DNA of 46,462 nucleotides, from contig JAPLLN010000038.1 in NCBI GenBank assembly GCA_026387475.1, positions 1-46,462 of the forward strand. Direction: 5' to 3'. Positions 13,888-23,837 of this stretch are shown here, piece after piece. The position numbers and the translations under genes are program-made. Source of the DNA: Candidatus Omnitrophota bacterium (GTDB lineage Bacteria > Omnitrophota > Gorgyraeia > Gygaellales > Profunditerraquicolaceae). Position 1 is the stretch's first letter; every line of letters starts with the position of its first letter. The notes under the pieces are model-generated. The model was given only the letters and a program-made list of their open reading frames with translations. It had not been told where the DNA came from and searched no databases.

Positions 13888-15414
13888 ATGCTGGCAAAAG
13901 TATTTACCTTTGGTTTGTTAGGAATAGAGGCGTATCCCGTTGAAATTGAAGTGGATGTCGCAAGGGGGCTCCCGGCGGTGACCATAGTCGGGATGGCGGA
14001 TACCGCCATACGCGAGAGCAAAGAGCGAGTCAAGGCGGCGATCAAGAATTCGGGGTTTGACTGGCCGGCGGAGCGCATTACCATAAGCCTCGCCCCATCG
14101 GATATCCGCAAAGAGGGCGCGTCTTTTGACCTGGCCATTGCCCTGGGGGTCTTGGCCGCTTCGGAGCAAATAGACAACCTTGGACTTAAAGATTATTTTG
14201 TCCTGGGAGAGCTCTCCTTGGACGGCCTGGTAAGGCCGGTGCGGGGATTATTATCCGTAGGGTTAGCCGCGGCTAAGGCCAAGATCAACAAGATCCTCGC
14301 GCCGGCGGCCAATGCTAATGAAGCAGCGGTAGTATCGGGGATAAAAGTATTCGGGGTCAAGTCGCTTAAGCAGGCGATAGACGCGATTTACGGCGGTAAT
14401 TTACTGAAACCGCTCAAACTTGACTTTGCGACCGCATTTACCCGGAGTTTAAATTACGCGCTGGATTTCGCGGAAGTAAAAGGGCAATATCAGGCCAAGC
14501 GGGCGCTGGAAGTGGCGGTCGCCGGAGGGCATAATATTGCGATGATCGGGCCTCCGGGAGGCGGAAAGACGATGCTGGCGAAAAGAATACCCACGATCAT
14601 GCCGGACTTGACATTGGAAGAAGCGCTGGAGATAACAAAAATACATTCGGCTAGCGGGTCTTTGGCTTACAAGACAAGCGTGGTGGGGACCCGACCCTTC
14701 CGCTCCCCGCACCACAGCATCTCTGATGTCGCCCTGGTCGGAGGTGGCTCGATACCGCAGCCGGGAGAGATCAGCTTAGCTCACGGAGGAGTTTTGTTTT
14801 TAGATGAGCTTCCTGAATTCAGGCGTGACTGCCTGGAAGCGTTGCGCCAGCCGCTGGAAGACGGGACCATTCATATTTCGCGCGCCGCGCGCTCATTGAT
14901 ATTTCCCGCGTCTTTTATGTTGGTGGCAGCGATGAACCCCTGCCCGTGCGGATATTTTAGCGATCCTAAAAGGGCGTGCCGGTGCAATCCGAATAAGATC
15001 GCGAATTATTTAGGAAAGATCTCGGGGCCCCTCTTGGACAGGATCGATATCCACATTGAAATACCGTCGATAAAATATAAGGAATTGACTGACACGAAGG
15101 ACGCAGAGGCATCGTTTGCTATCAAGGCGCGGGTGGAAAAAGCGAGGGCTTTACAGCGGGAAAGATTCAAATCAGAAAGAATATTTTACAACGCCCAAAT
15201 GCCTTCTAAAACAGTAAGGAATTATTGCGCGCTTAATGAGGAGGGGAAGGAACTTTTGAAATTGGCTATGACGGAATTAGGTTTATCTGCCCGGGCTTAT
15301 GACAAGATACTGAAAGTTTCGCGCACCATCGCTGACCTGGCGCAATCAGAGCTCATCCGTCCGGAGCATATCTCGGAAGCGATACAGTACCGTTCGCTTG
15401 ACAGAACGTGGTAA
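13888..15414 (+). CDS. comM: YifB/ComM-family AAA+ ATPase
   Basis: This 508-residue protein is the only convincing plus-strand gene. It has the N-terminal ChlI/LonC-like domain (about 1-170), a Walker A motif GPPGGGKT near residue 221, the FLDELPEF Walker B region, and the [10 protein letters not shown] segment followed by further Cys, then the C-terminal Mg-chelatase-like helical domain. ComM is a hexameric helicase that promotes branch migration in natural transformation and recombination. A good ribosome site (GGGAGG) lies eight bases before the ATG. Its stop is three bases from the stop of the convergent PKD lipoprotein gene, with no visible terminator between them. Confidence 0.95.
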   Translation: MLAKVFTFGLLGIEAYPVEIEVDVARGLPAVTIVGMADTAIRESKERVKAAIKNSGFDWPAERITISLAPSDIRKEGASFDLAIALGVLAASEQIDNLGLKDYFVLGELSLDGLVRPVRGLLSVGLAAAKAKINKILAPAANANEAAVVSGIKVFGVKSLKQAIDAIYGGNLLKPLKLDFATAFTRSLNYALDFAEVKGQYQAKRALEVAVAGGHNIAMIGPPGGGKTMLAKRIPTIMPDLTLEEALEITKIHSASGSLAYKTSVVGTRPFRSPHHSISDVALVGGGSIPQPGEISLAHGGVLFLDELPEFRRDCLEALRQPLEDGTIHISRAARSLIFPASFMLVAAMNPCPCGYFSDPKRACRCNPNKIANYLGKISGPLLDRIDIHIEIPSIKYKELTDTKDAEASFAIKARVEKARALQRERFKSERIFYNAQMPSKTVRNYCALNEEGKELLKLAMTELGLSARAYDKILKVSRTIADLAQSELIRPEHISEAIQYRSLDRTW

Positions 15415-15417
15415 GGC

Positions 15418-16365
15418 CTATTTCGTCAATACTTCGATGCTGGCGGTGGTACTCGCGGTCTGGGCCTTAGCGTCCGTTACCGTAAGCGTTACGGTGAAAA
15501 TCCGCGAGCCGTAAGTAGCGCTCAAATAAGTATTGACCGGCTTGGCGAGCCTCGAAGTATCTCCGTCGCCAAAATCCCATTCATAGGAAACTATTCTACC
15601 GTTAGCGGAATGCGACTGCGTTGCGTAGAACTGGACCTTTAAAGGAGAGAATCCCTTCATCGGCCGGGCGACGATCACCGGGACCGGCGCCGACAATATT
15701 ACCGGAGGCTTAGTCTCCGGCGGCGGCGGTGTTTCTATTTTCTCGGCAACCGGCTCTACCGGCGGTTGCGCGGGCTTTGCCCCCTCTGCAGGAACAGCTT
15801 CGGGCGCGGCCGTCGGGACAACTTTGACTTCTGGTTGCGGGACAGCCTTGACTTCCGGCGGCGGGACAGCCTTAACTTCGGGCTTCTGCTCTTCGATAAG
15901 CAGGTCCTTCTCTACATAAATATTCAACTCTTCGCGCAAGGCCTTGATGCGGGCCTTTTCTTTCTCAAAATCCTCGTCTTCATTTTTATTGACTTCGGCT
16001 CGGTATTTAGGGTCTCTTTCGTACTTGCGGTCATTGGCCATCACAAAAGGCATGCGGAATATGCCTCCGACCACCTTGACGATAGTGACCGGCGGATTCC
16101 ATAAATATTCTTTAAGGCGGCTCTCGATGATGCCCATATTCATATAATACGATTCCACGGTCTTCCTGCGGCGCTTAAACCTCTCTTTAGCCACATCCAG
16201 GTCCGGAACGGCGTTATTCTTTCCCACGGTATATTCGGGTATCTGATAACCGCTCCTGGTCACAACGTAGCCTTTATCGTAAGGGGCTTTACCCTGTTGG
16301 AACTTATAGGTCACGCAACCGGATAACAAAAATGAAAACAATAATAAAGCAATGGCCTTTTTCAT
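15418..16365 (-). CDS. PKD-domain lipoprotein with proline-rich linker
   Basis: The 315-residue protein starts with a lipoprotein signal peptide ending in the lipobox LLSGC (Cys17), so it should be anchored to a membrane. Residues about 55-165 are charged and helical. A Pro/Val/Lys-rich linker (about 160-225) includes three 8-residue repeats of the type PEVKAVPx. The C-terminus (about 230-315) is a PKD domain with the YEWDFGDGDTS signature and a VTLTVTDA strand. Such domains bind polysaccharide or other proteins outside the cell. It follows folE by five bases as the last gene of the EF-G/purH/folC/mnmE/folE operon. Confidence 0.9.
   Translation of the reverse strand: MKKAIALLLFSFLLSGCVTYKFQQGKAPYDKGYVVTRSGYQIPEYTVGKNNAVPDLDVAKERFKRRRKTVESYYMNMGIIESRLKEYLWNPPVTIVKVVGGIFRMPFVMANDRKYERDPKYRAEVNKNEDEDFEKEKARIKALREELNIYVEKDLLIEEQKPEVKAVPPPEVKAVPQPEVKVVPTAAPEAVPAEGAKPAQPPVEPVAEKIETPPPPETKPPVILSAPVPVIVARPMKGFSPLKVQFYATQSHSANGRIVSYEWDFGDGDTSRLAKPVNTYLSATYGSRIFTVTLTVTDAKAQTASTTASIEVLTK
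15815..15886 (-). repeat. Three 24-bp tandem repeats in the lipoprotein linker
   Basis: Three consecutive 24-base units begin at 15815, 15839 and 15863 and differ at a few positions. They encode the 8-residue PEVKAVP-type repeats. The unit is a multiple of three, so copy changes would lengthen or shorten the linker without frameshift. Confidence 0.85.
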
Positions 16366-16370
16366 AGATA

Positions 16371-16931
16371 CTACTCCTTTTTCATTAACGAGAGCGCTTC
16401 CGAACGGGTCTTCTGGTTTTCTTTAAATATTCCTCTTACCGCGGAAGTCACGGTCAGGACTCCGGGTTTTTTCACCCCGCGCATGGACATGCACATATGT
16501 TCCGCTTCGATGACCACCATTACCCCCAGGGGCCTGAGCTTGCGCATAATGATCTCGGCGATCTGGGTAGTGAGCCGCTCCTGCACCTGCGGCCTGCGGG
16601 ATAATATATCGACGACGCGGGCGAGTTTGCTTAAACCCGTCACGCGGCCTCTTTTAGGGATGTAGGCGATGTGCGCCCTGCCGGCAAAAGGCAGAAGGTG
16701 GTGTTCGCATACGCTGTACAGAGGGATGCCCTTAAGCAGGATGATCTCATGATGCTTCTGGTCTAAGATTACCTCCAGCTCTTTCTCCGGGTCCTGCTCT
16801 ATCCCGGAGAATATCTCTTCGTACATCTCCGCCACGCGCGAAGGAGTATCCAATAGATCCTTCTTTTTAGGATCCTCTCCTATGGCCACCAATATATCGT
16901 GTATCGCCCTTTCGATCTTTTTCTTATCCAT
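16371..16931 (-). CDS. folE: GTP cyclohydrolase I
   Basis: The 186-residue protein is a complete type I GTP cyclohydrolase. The zinc-binding CEHHLLPF motif and the later [10 protein letters not shown] segment supply the Cys and His ligands, and the family's YIPKRG-x-V-x-GLSKLAR segment is present. It converts GTP to dihydroneopterin triphosphate, the first step of folate (and queuosine) synthesis. It lies one base after mnmE and shares the operon with folC, while pabB and pabC are elsewhere in the window. Confidence 0.97.
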   Translation of the reverse strand: MDKKKIERAIHDILVAIGEDPKKKDLLDTPSRVAEMYEEIFSGIEQDPEKELEVILDQKHHEIILLKGIPLYSVCEHHLLPFAGRAHIAYIPKRGRVTGLSKLARVVDILSRRPQVQERLTTQIAEIIMRKLRPLGVMVVIEAEHMCMSMRGVKKPGVLTVTSAVRGIFKENQKTRSEALSLMKKE

Positions 16932-16932
16932 T

Positions 16933-18315
16933 TTATTTTCCTATGCAAAACTCGCTGAATATCTTGTCCAATAAATCCTCGGAGAACCTTTTGCCTAAGA
17001 TGCTGTCGATAAGCACCAGCGCATCCTTAACATCCTGGGCAATGAACTCCGGAGGTGTTTTATTATCTAATGAATTACGCGCTTCTGCAATAAGAATCTG
17101 CGCCTCTTTTATAGCGCTTATGTGCCTTAAGTTTGAGACCATGGCCGCCTCGCCGGAAGAGACCTCTCCTTTATAGACCAGATCTGCGATACCATCTTCT
17201 AAAATACCGATATTTTTTGTTTTTTTGGCGGAGACCTCGATCACGCGAGGAAAGATCTGGGAGAGCTTCTCTTTTTTTATCTTCTGGCGCAGGTCCATCT
17301 TGTTGATTACGGCGATAACCGGTTTCTTCGGCAGCTTTTTAATCAAATTAAGGTCTGCCTTATCCAGGGCCCTGCTCCCGTCAAAAATAACGAGGATCAG
17401 GTCGGCAAACCCGATATGTTTCCGGGAGCGCTCGACCGCCTTTTTCTCGACGAGCCCGCGCGGCTCAAGAATACCGGCAGTGTCCATAATCCTCACCGGT
17501 ATCCCTTTGATGTCAATTATCTCTTCGATGGTGTCGCGGGTGGTTCCGGCAACCGGAGTGACTATGGAGCGCTCGCATTTTAAGAGCGCGTTCAATAGAG
17601 AAGATTTACCCACGTTCGGTTTCCCGCATATGACCGCGCGCACCCCTTCCCGGTATATCCGTCCGCGCGCCGAGCCGGCAATGATCTTTTTGAATTCTTC
17701 CTCTGCCTCTTTCAGTTTAGCGTTGTATTCTTGTAGATCTATCTTATTTATCCCCTCCTCCGGGAAATCTATGTTTGCCTCCAGCAACATCAAAATATCC
17801 AAAAGCATCTCTCTTGCCTTGTTCAGCTCCTTAGAGAGCCCGCCCTTAAGCTGCTCTACTCCGAGCTTCAAGGCAGCATCGGTTTTCGCCCGGATAATAT
17901 CCAAGACCGCTTCTGCCTGGGCAAGGTCGATTCGTCCGTTTAAAAAAGCGCGTTTGGTAAATTCCCCGGGCTCGGCGAGGCGGCAGCCGCAAGCTAAAAC
18001 TAAATCTAAAATTGCCCGTAAAGGAATAATACCCCCGTGACAATTAATTTCTACGATGTCTTCCTTGGTAAAAGAACGGGGGGCGCGCATGACAGTAAGA
18101 ATAACCTCGTCGATCATCTTATCCCCGTCGGAGATCCAGCCGTAATGCGTAGTGAAAGTCTTAAAGCCGGAGGGCTTTGAACCGTCTTTCGAACAAAAGA
18201 TCTTATCCGCGACTTTTAAAGCATCTTTACCGCTAAGGCGCACAATACCGATCCCGCCTACCCCCGCAGGAGTAGAGATCGCCGTAATGGTATCGGAATT
18301 ATCGTGTTTTAACAT
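16933..18315 (-). CDS. mnmE: tRNA modification GTPase MnmE (TrmE)
   Basis: The 460-residue protein has all MnmE parts: an N-terminal tetrahydrofolate-binding domain (about 5-120), helical domain, inserted G domain with GKPNVGKSS near residue 227, DTAG and NKMD motifs, and the C-terminal catalytic CIGK. With MnmG it modifies the wobble uridine of certain tRNAs using 5,10-methylene-THF. Its start overlaps the folC stop region by seven bases, and folE follows one base after its stop. Sharing an operon with two folate genes fits its need for a folate cofactor. Confidence 0.97.
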   Translation of the reverse strand: MLKHDNSDTITAISTPAGVGGIGIVRLSGKDALKVADKIFCSKDGSKPSGFKTFTTHYGWISDGDKMIDEVILTVMRAPRSFTKEDIVEINCHGGIIPLRAILDLVLACGCRLAEPGEFTKRAFLNGRIDLAQAEAVLDIIRAKTDAALKLGVEQLKGGLSKELNKAREMLLDILMLLEANIDFPEEGINKIDLQEYNAKLKEAEEEFKKIIAGSARGRIYREGVRAVICGKPNVGKSSLLNALLKCERSIVTPVAGTTRDTIEEIIDIKGIPVRIMDTAGILEPRGLVEKKAVERSRKHIGFADLILVIFDGSRALDKADLNLIKKLPKKPVIAVINKMDLRQKIKKEKLSQIFPRVIEVSAKKTKNIGILEDGIADLVYKGEVSSGEAAMVSNLRHISAIKEAQILIAEARNSLDNKTPPEFIAQDVKDALVLIDSILGKRFSEDLLDKIFSEFCIGK

Positions 18316-19586
18316 CTGGCTTCTCCGACTACGAATAACGAACCGGTGACAAGAATAAGGTCGCCTTTGTTGCTTAACTTCCTAGCTAATGCCATAGCCT
18401 GCCTGACAGAATTAGTTTTATAAATATCGTCTCTTGTAAAATAAGCTGCCATTTTATTTACCGGGGCTGCCCGCGGAGTGTCAGCGCGGGTTAAAACTAC
18501 CTTATCGGCTAAAACCTTTAATTCCCCGCAGATCCCTTTTATATCCTTATCGCCGGATACACCTAAGACCAATATTAATTTTTTATATTTAAAATTGTCT
18601 TTTACCGCTTGTTTTAATACTTTGGCAGAAGCGGCGTTCTGCGCGCCGTCTAAAACGGTTAAAGGATCTTTAGATATAATTTCGCATCTTCCCGGCCACC
18701 GGGTTTTAGTTAATCCCCTGCTTATCGCCGCAGAGCTGATCCCGGCTCCCTCTTTATTTAAAACTTCAATCACTTCTGAACTAACCGCGGCGTTCATCTT
18801 TTGATGCTCGCCGATAAGGCTTAAGCTGACTTTGCTAACCCCGGGAGGGATCTTGTTTACCTGATAAAAGCGGCTCTTTTTTTCTCTACAGCGCTTGCGG
18901 ATAACATCCAGCGCTTCTTTTTTCTGGGGGGCGCAGATAAGCGGCACCCCCGGCTTGATTATCCCGGCCTTCTCTCCCGCGATTTTTCCCAGGGTCTTGC
19001 CTAATTTCTGCGTATGTTCGTAGCTTATCGGTGTGATCACCGAGGCCAGCGGAGTGGCCACATTAGTCGCATCCAGCCTCCCGCCTAAACCCGTTTCCAA
19101 AACAGCAAGGCCTACTCTTTTATCTTTAAAATACTGAAAGGCTAAAGCTGTGCAGACTTCAAAATATGTAAGCGGCCCGTATCGGGAGATTTTGTTGTAT
19201 TTTTTTATCGCCGGCCTTAGCCGGCTGACCAGATCCGCCAGATCTTTGCGGGAGATCATCCCCTCGAAGTCGGTTGTCGGTTGTCGGTTGTCGGTTGTCG
19301 GTTTAAGTATGCGTATACGTTCTCTAAAATCAACCAGGTGCGGAGAGGTATACAGCCCGACTTTGTGGCCCGCCTCCCTTAATATATAGGTAAGGAAAGC
19401 GCAGGTAGAGCCTTTGCCTTTGGAACCGGCCACATGGATGGATTTAAGGTTATCCTGGGGATTACCGACAAGAGCCAAAAATTCTCTGACCCGCTCTAAA
19501 TTAAACGAGTCTTGATACCGGTAGGTTGATAATTCTTCATAGTTGATAAAGCTTTCCAGATATCGGAGCGCTTCTTGATAAGTCAT
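18309..19586 (-). CDS. folC: Folylpolyglutamate/dihydrofolate synthase
   Basis: This 425-residue Mur-ligase-family protein has the N-terminal helical opening (MTYQEALRYLE), the P-loop GSKGKGSTC near residue 53, the SPHL segment and the LEVGLGGRLDATN-type motif (here LETGLGGRLDATN). It adds glutamate to dihydropteroate and folates. Residues about 95-108 contain a low-complexity insert with repeated PTTD encoded by five tandem heptamers. That loop follows the SPHLVDFRERI segment and is not expected in the family, so it looks like a repeat expansion tolerated in a surface loop. purH ends four bases upstream. Confidence 0.95.
   Translation of the reverse strand: MTYQEALRYLESFINYEELSTYRYQDSFNLERVREFLALVGNPQDNLKSIHVAGSKGKGSTCAFLTYILREAGHKVGLYTSPHLVDFRERIRILKPTTDNRQPTTDFEGMISRKDLADLVSRLRPAIKKYNKISRYGPLTYFEVCTALAFQYFKDKRVGLAVLETGLGGRLDATNVATPLASVITPISYEHTQKLGKTLGKIAGEKAGIIKPGVPLICAPQKKEALDVIRKRCREKKSRFYQVNKIPPGVSKVSLSLIGEHQKMNAAVSSEVIEVLNKEGAGISSAAISRGLTKTRWPGRCEIISKDPLTVLDGAQNAASAKVLKQAVKDNFKYKKLILVLGVSGDKDIKGICGELKVLADKVVLTRADTPRAAPVNKMAAYFTRDDIYKTNSVRQAMALARKLSNKGDLILVTGSLFVVGEARC
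19269..19303 (-). repeat. Five tandem GTCGGTT heptamers inside folC
   Basis: The plus strand reads GTCGGTT five times in a row (19269-19303, 35 bases). Read as minus-strand codons the repeat gives PTTD-type peptides. As the unit is not a multiple of three, a change of one or two copies would shift the folC frame, whereas three copies would keep it. Confidence 0.95.
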
Positions 19587-19589
19587 GCA

Positions 19590-21149
19590 TCAATGGCGGA
19601 AATGCCTCATCCCGGTAAAGACCATGGCGATCTTATGCTTATCCGCCATTTTAATTATCGCCTCATCCGCGATAGAGCCGCCCGGCTGGATGATCGCCTT
19701 GATCTTATATTTAGCGGCTAATTGTATGGCGTCTTCTTTAGGGAAGAACGCATCCGACGCCAGGACCGCGCCGGGAGTAGCCTTTCCCGCTTTCTTGGTT
19801 GAGATAAATACGGAATCAACGCGAGACATTTGTCCCGCGCCGATGCCGACGGTCTTAGTCCCCTTGGTCAAGATAATGGCATTGGATTTTACATGCTTGG
19901 CTACTTTCCAGCCAAAGAGCAGGCTCTCCATCTCTTTCTGGGTAGGTTTCTTTTTAGTGACGACTTTCAGATTATTCATATCCAGGGTCGCCGAGTCCTT
20001 ATCCTGGAGGAGAAGGCCTCCGCTTACCCGTTTAAAATCCGTTTCTTTTATCGGCTGTAAATCATTTAACTCGAGGAGCCTTAGGTTTTTCTTATCTTTA
20101 AAAAGCTCCAAGGCGTCTTTATCAAAGCCCGGAGCAATAATACACTCTAAGAATCCGCTCTTAGCCACGACCTTGCCGGTCTTTAAGTCCATCTTGCGGT
20201 TTAATGCCACGATACCGCCGAACGCAGAAAGCTTATCGCACTTCCAGGCCTCCACGAATGCCTTATCTAGAGATTTATCTTCGGCAACACCGCACGGGTT
20301 ATTGTGCTTTACGATCACCGCCGCGGGATTCGAGAATTCCTTGATTAATTCCAAAGTGGCATTTAAATCCAGAATATTATTAAAAGATAATTCTTTTCCT
20401 TGGAGCTGTTTCAGGTTTACCACCCCTTCATTTCTTCCTTTTTCTTTGTAAAATGCGGCTTTCTGGTGGGGATTCTCGCCGTAACGTAACTTCTGGATCT
20501 TTTCAAAACTCAACGTCAGGTCTTTGGGAAAAGCAGAACCGCTATCTGTCTTGCCTTTGAAATAATTGTTAAGGTAAGAGAATATCGCCGCGTCATATTG
20601 CGAAGTCCTGCCATAAACCTCTATACCCAGGTCGCGCAATAATTCCTTAGGGAGGCTCCCTTTATTCTTCTTAAGTTCCGCGATCACCATTTCGTAGCGC
20701 GCAGGATTGCAGATAACCGCCACTGACTGATGGTTCTTAGCCGCGGAGCGCAGCATCGAAGGCCCGCCGATATCTATATTTTCGATCACTTCCTCGATTG
20801 AAACGCCCGGTTTCTGGGTGGTCTTTTCAAACGGGTACAGATTAACGACTACCATATCGATTAAGCCGATGCCGTTTCTTTTTATCGTCTCCATGTGCTC
20901 GGGGTTCTCTCTTAAAGCCAGGAGCCCGCCGTGGATCTTAGGGTGCAGGGTCTTGACCCTGCCGTCGAGCATTTCGGGAAAACCCGTATACGCCCCGACC
21001 TCGATGACTTCAACCCCGGCCTCGCGCAGCATCTTGGCTGTGCCGCCGGTAGAGAGAATCTCTACGTCAAACTTCTTTAATTCTTTGGCTAGATCCAGAA
21101 CACCGGTCTTATCGGAAACACTGATCAACGCGCGCTTAATCTTAACCAT
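19590..21149 (-). CDS. purH: Bifunctional AICAR formyltransferase/IMP cyclohydrolase
   Basis: The 519-residue protein is a full-length PurH. The N-terminal MGS-like IMP cyclohydrolase domain (about 1-190) shows the ISVSDKTGV opening, the STGGTAK motif and the GRVKTLHPKIHGG segment. The C-terminal AICAR transformylase domain has KHNNPCGVA near residue 275. It catalyses the last two steps of IMP synthesis, using 10-formyl-THF. It lies in an operon with folC and folE, so folate formation and use are grouped. The start at 21149 has a GGAGAGG site just upstream. Confidence 0.97.
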   Translation of the reverse strand: MVKIKRALISVSDKTGVLDLAKELKKFDVEILSTGGTAKMLREAGVEVIEVGAYTGFPEMLDGRVKTLHPKIHGGLLALRENPEHMETIKRNGIGLIDMVVVNLYPFEKTTQKPGVSIEEVIENIDIGGPSMLRSAAKNHQSVAVICNPARYEMVIAELKKNKGSLPKELLRDLGIEVYGRTSQYDAAIFSYLNNYFKGKTDSGSAFPKDLTLSFEKIQKLRYGENPHQKAAFYKEKGRNEGVVNLKQLQGKELSFNNILDLNATLELIKEFSNPAAVIVKHNNPCGVAEDKSLDKAFVEAWKCDKLSAFGGIVALNRKMDLKTGKVVAKSGFLECIIAPGFDKDALELFKDKKNLRLLELNDLQPIKETDFKRVSGGLLLQDKDSATLDMNNLKVVTKKKPTQKEMESLLFGWKVAKHVKSNAIILTKGTKTVGIGAGQMSRVDSVFISTKKAGKATPGAVLASDAFFPKEDAIQLAAKYKIKAIIQPGGSIADEAIIKMADKHKIAMVFTGMRHFRH

Positions 21150-21171
21150 TTCCTCTCCTTTTAATATTGAA

Positions 21172-21873
21172 TTATTTGTTAAAGCGGAAGTTAACGAGGT
21201 CCGTATCCTGCATCACATATTCTTTCTGCTCTAATCGTAATTTTCCCGCCTGCTTGGCCCGCGACTCTCCGCCGCAAGACATAAAATCCGCGAAACTTAT
21301 TATCTCGGCGCGGATAAAACCCTGCTGGATATCGGAATGTATTGTCCCGGCTGCTTCCCAGGCAGTAGTCCCTTTTCTAATCAGCCAGGCGCGGGTCTCT
21401 TTCTCTCCGGTGGTAAAGAAACTGATATAATTGCTCTCTTTTAAACATCTCGCCAAGAGCCCGTTGATATCTTCTAAATCCTGGGGAACGGCCACCGTGA
21501 CCGGCCGCAGCGTATAAAGCCCGAAGGCGGCAATGATCTTTTTCTGCGCCTCGTCCAGCGCCACCGTTGAGACGAATTCTTCCTTTTCCAGTGCGGCCTT
21601 AAATTTGTTCAATATTACTTTCTCCGCTTCGTCGCTGGCGCGCGAGAGGCGGGTCTCCACAAACTCCAGGTCATTGAGGATCAGGTCCATGCGGGAGTCT
21701 TTGCCTACGATTATTCCGTCGGAATCCAAAGCCTCTTTTTCGCCTACTACTTCTACCTGCACATAAGTCTTCTTCTTGGCCTTAGTGATGCTGTCGACTT
21801 CGTCAAGCCGGGGATCTTTGATATTGTGTTTGCCCGGGTTAATTCCCGGGATGGAATGAACGCTTATCTTCAT
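21172..21873 (-). CDS. YchF-like protein lacking the GTPase domain
   Basis: The 233-residue protein matches the C-terminal half of the ribosome-binding GTPase/ATPase YchF. The closing segment (YISFFTTGEKETRAWLIRKG, then a GTIHSDIQQGFIRAEII segment and a final LVNFRFNK) is typical of the YchF TGS domain. The N-terminus has the remnant HNIKDPRLDEV pattern, which in YchF follows the P-loop and switch region, and the helical region (about 60-120). There is no P-loop or NKxE motif, so the nucleotide-binding domain has been largely removed. It is followed by purH after 22 bases and preceded by an EF-G-like gene by eight. Confidence 0.85.
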   Translation of the reverse strand: MKISVHSIPGINPGKHNIKDPRLDEVDSITKAKKKTYVQVEVVGEKEALDSDGIIVGKDSRMDLILNDLEFVETRLSRASDEAEKVILNKFKAALEKEEFVSTVALDEAQKKIIAAFGLYTLRPVTVAVPQDLEDINGLLARCLKESNYISFFTTGEKETRAWLIRKGTTAWEAAGTIHSDIQQGFIRAEIISFADFMSCGGESRAKQAGKLRLEQKEYVMQDTDLVNFRFNK

Positions 21874-21881
21874 AGATATAA

Positions 21882-23837
21882 TTAGGCTTCTTCCTGTTTT
21901 TTGGTTGCTTGGTATTTTACGATGATCGGCTGGGCGATCTTATGCGGAACCTCTTCGTAATGCGAGAAACGCATAATATACATCCCCCTGCCTCCGGTTA
22001 TGGAGCGCAGGTCATTGGCATATTTAAACATTTCGGACAAAGGAATCTGGGCCTTGACTACCTGGGACCTTCCCTTGACATCCATTCCCATTACCCTTCC
22101 GCGCCGGGAATTGATATCCCCGGAAATAGCCCCGAGGAATTCTTCGGGGATGCTTATTTCAACATCCATTATAGGCTCAAGCAGGACCGGCCCGGCCTCA
22201 TTGACCGCTTTTCTTAAGGCCATAGCCCCGGCGATCTGAAAGGCCATATCCGATGAATCCACGTCGTGGTACGAGCCGTCGAAGAGTGTAACGCGTATAT
22301 CTTCGATAGGATAACCCGCGACCGCGCCTTCAAGAGCAGCCTGACGCACGCCTTTTTCAGCCGAGGGGATAAAGTTCCTGGGGATAGCCCCCCCGAATAC
22401 CTTATCTACGAACTCCACGCCTTTGCCTCTCTCCAGCGGCTGGACCTCGATCCAGACATCGCCGTATTGGCCGCGGCCACCTGACTGGCGCTTGAATTTT
22501 CCCTGCACCTTGGTGCTCTTAGTAATAGTTTCTTTATAAGAAACTTTGGGCGTGCCTAATTCCACCTGCACGTTAAACCGTTTCTTAAGGCGCCCCACCA
22601 TGACCGCAAGATGCTGATCACCCATTCCGGAAATAATCAGTTCTTTGGTCTGCGGGTCATGCGTGAATTTAAAAGTCGGGTCTTCCGCGCAGAGCTTATG
22701 CAGGGCATCGGATATCTTTTCTTCGTCTTCGCGGGTCTTTGGTTTTACCGAAGCCGAGATCGAGGCCTCGGGGAAAACTACCGCCGGAAATAAAAACTGC
22801 TCCTTATCCTGCGAGACCGAATCCGACATCCCTGTCTCTTTAAGTTTGGCGATGGCGATGATATCACCGCACCCGGCGGAATCTATCTGCCTCTGCTCTT
22901 TACCCTGCAGTATAAAGATCGAACCTATCCTCTCCTTGATCTTCTTGCTGACGTTGTAAAATCCGGTATTGGGAGCCAGCTGCCCGGAGAAGACCCTTAA
23001 CAATGTGAGCTGTCCGACGTAAGGGTCGGATATATTCTTAAAGACAAACGCCGAAAACGGGGCGCTGTCGCTAAACACCACTTCTTTTGCGCTCTCCGGC
23101 TTTAACCCGTCTTTTGCCTCTATCGCAGGGCGCATACCCGGATCAGGCAGATACTGCACGATATCTTCGATCAGGTCCTGAATGCCTTTATCCGCCGCGG
23201 CCGAGCCCGTTACAATGGGAAAGAGCTTGCGTTTGACTACCGCCTGCGCCAGGCCGCTCTTTATCTCTTCCTGCGACAACTTCATCACTTCCAGGTATTT
23301 CTCCAGCAGTTTATCGTCGCTTTCGGCGATAGCCTCCATCAGGTCCGGGTCTTCAAGTGAATCGATTATCAAACAGCTCTTGGAAAAATTCGATTTTAAC
23401 CCTGCGACCACCTTATTCACGTCAACGTCGGGCTTATCTATTTTATTGATAAAGATGATCGCCGGCAGATTCATCTCCTCCGCCATGGCCCAGGCGCGCT
23501 CCGTCCCCACTTCTATCCCGGCGGAGGCGTCGACGACGATCACCGCGCTGTCGACTGCACGCGACGCAGAGATCATCTCCGCGCAGAAATCCGCGTAACC
23601 CGGGGTATCGATAAACTGCAGGCGCGCGCCTTTATATTCGCAAAAGAGCAGGCTTAAATTTATGGAGTTTTTTCTTTCGATCTCGTCGAAGCTGTAGTCG
23701 CTGACGGTAGTCCCGTCTTCCACCCTTCCTTTTCTGGTGGTGGCTTTACAGAAATAAAGCAGGCTTTCGGCAAGGGTTGTTTTTCCTGAGTGGGCATGGC
23801 CTAAGAGGATAAAATTTCTTTTAAACTTGGCGTCCAT
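21882..23837 (-). CDS. EF-G-like translational GTPase
   Basis: This is an about 651-residue GTPase of the EF-G superfamily. It has a P-loop GHAHSGKTT near the N-terminus, DTPGYADF, NKID, domain II, and the C-terminal domains IV and V with the GRGQYGDV segment and a HxEEVP close to the end. The divergent P-loop (GHAHSGKT rather than the GHIDHGKT type) and shorter length suggest a FusA2/EF-G-2-like paralogue rather than the main translocase. A GTG three codons earlier (23846) is possible, but AAGGAG lies eight bases before the ATG at 23837, which I prefer. It leads the operon running to the PKD lipoprotein. Confidence 0.92.
   Translation of the reverse strand: MDAKFKRNFILLGHAHSGKTTLAESLLYFCKATTRKGRVEDGTTVSDYSFDEIERKNSINLSLLFCEYKGARLQFIDTPGYADFCAEMISASRAVDSAVIVVDASAGIEVGTERAWAMAEEMNLPAIIFINKIDKPDVDVNKVVAGLKSNFSKSCLIIDSLEDPDLMEAIAESDDKLLEKYLEVMKLSQEEIKSGLAQAVVKRKLFPIVTGSAAADKGIQDLIEDIVQYLPDPGMRPAIEAKDGLKPESAKEVVFSDSAPFSAFVFKNISDPYVGQLTLLRVFSGQLAPNTGFYNVSKKIKERIGSIFILQGKEQRQIDSAGCGDIIAIAKLKETGMSDSVSQDKEQFLFPAVVFPEASISASVKPKTREDEEKISDALHKLCAEDPTFKFTHDPQTKELIISGMGDQHLAVMVGRLKKRFNVQVELGTPKVSYKETITKSTKVQGKFKRQSGGRGQYGDVWIEVQPLERGKGVEFVDKVFGGAIPRNFIPSAEKGVRQAALEGAVAGYPIEDIRVTLFDGSYHDVDSSDMAFQIAGAMALRKAVNEAGPVLLEPIMDVEISIPEEFLGAISGDINSRRGRVMGMDVKGRSQVVKAQIPLSEMFKYANDLRSITGGRGMYIMRFSHYEEVPHKIAQPIIVKYQATKKQEEA

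Noticed and set aside
17225-18040. Plus-strand open frame of 271 codons opposite mnmE
   Set aside because: Antisense to complete mnmE motifs, Ser/Arg-rich low-complexity translation, no recognisable domain.
19269-19303. Heptamer array considered as a CRISPR fragment
   Set aside because: The units are only seven bases with no spacers, and the array lies in frame within folC; a simple tandem repeat explains it.
19585-20451. Plus-strand open frame of 288 codons opposite purH
   Set aside because: Antisense to purH, no domain, and no promoter or ribosome site seen.
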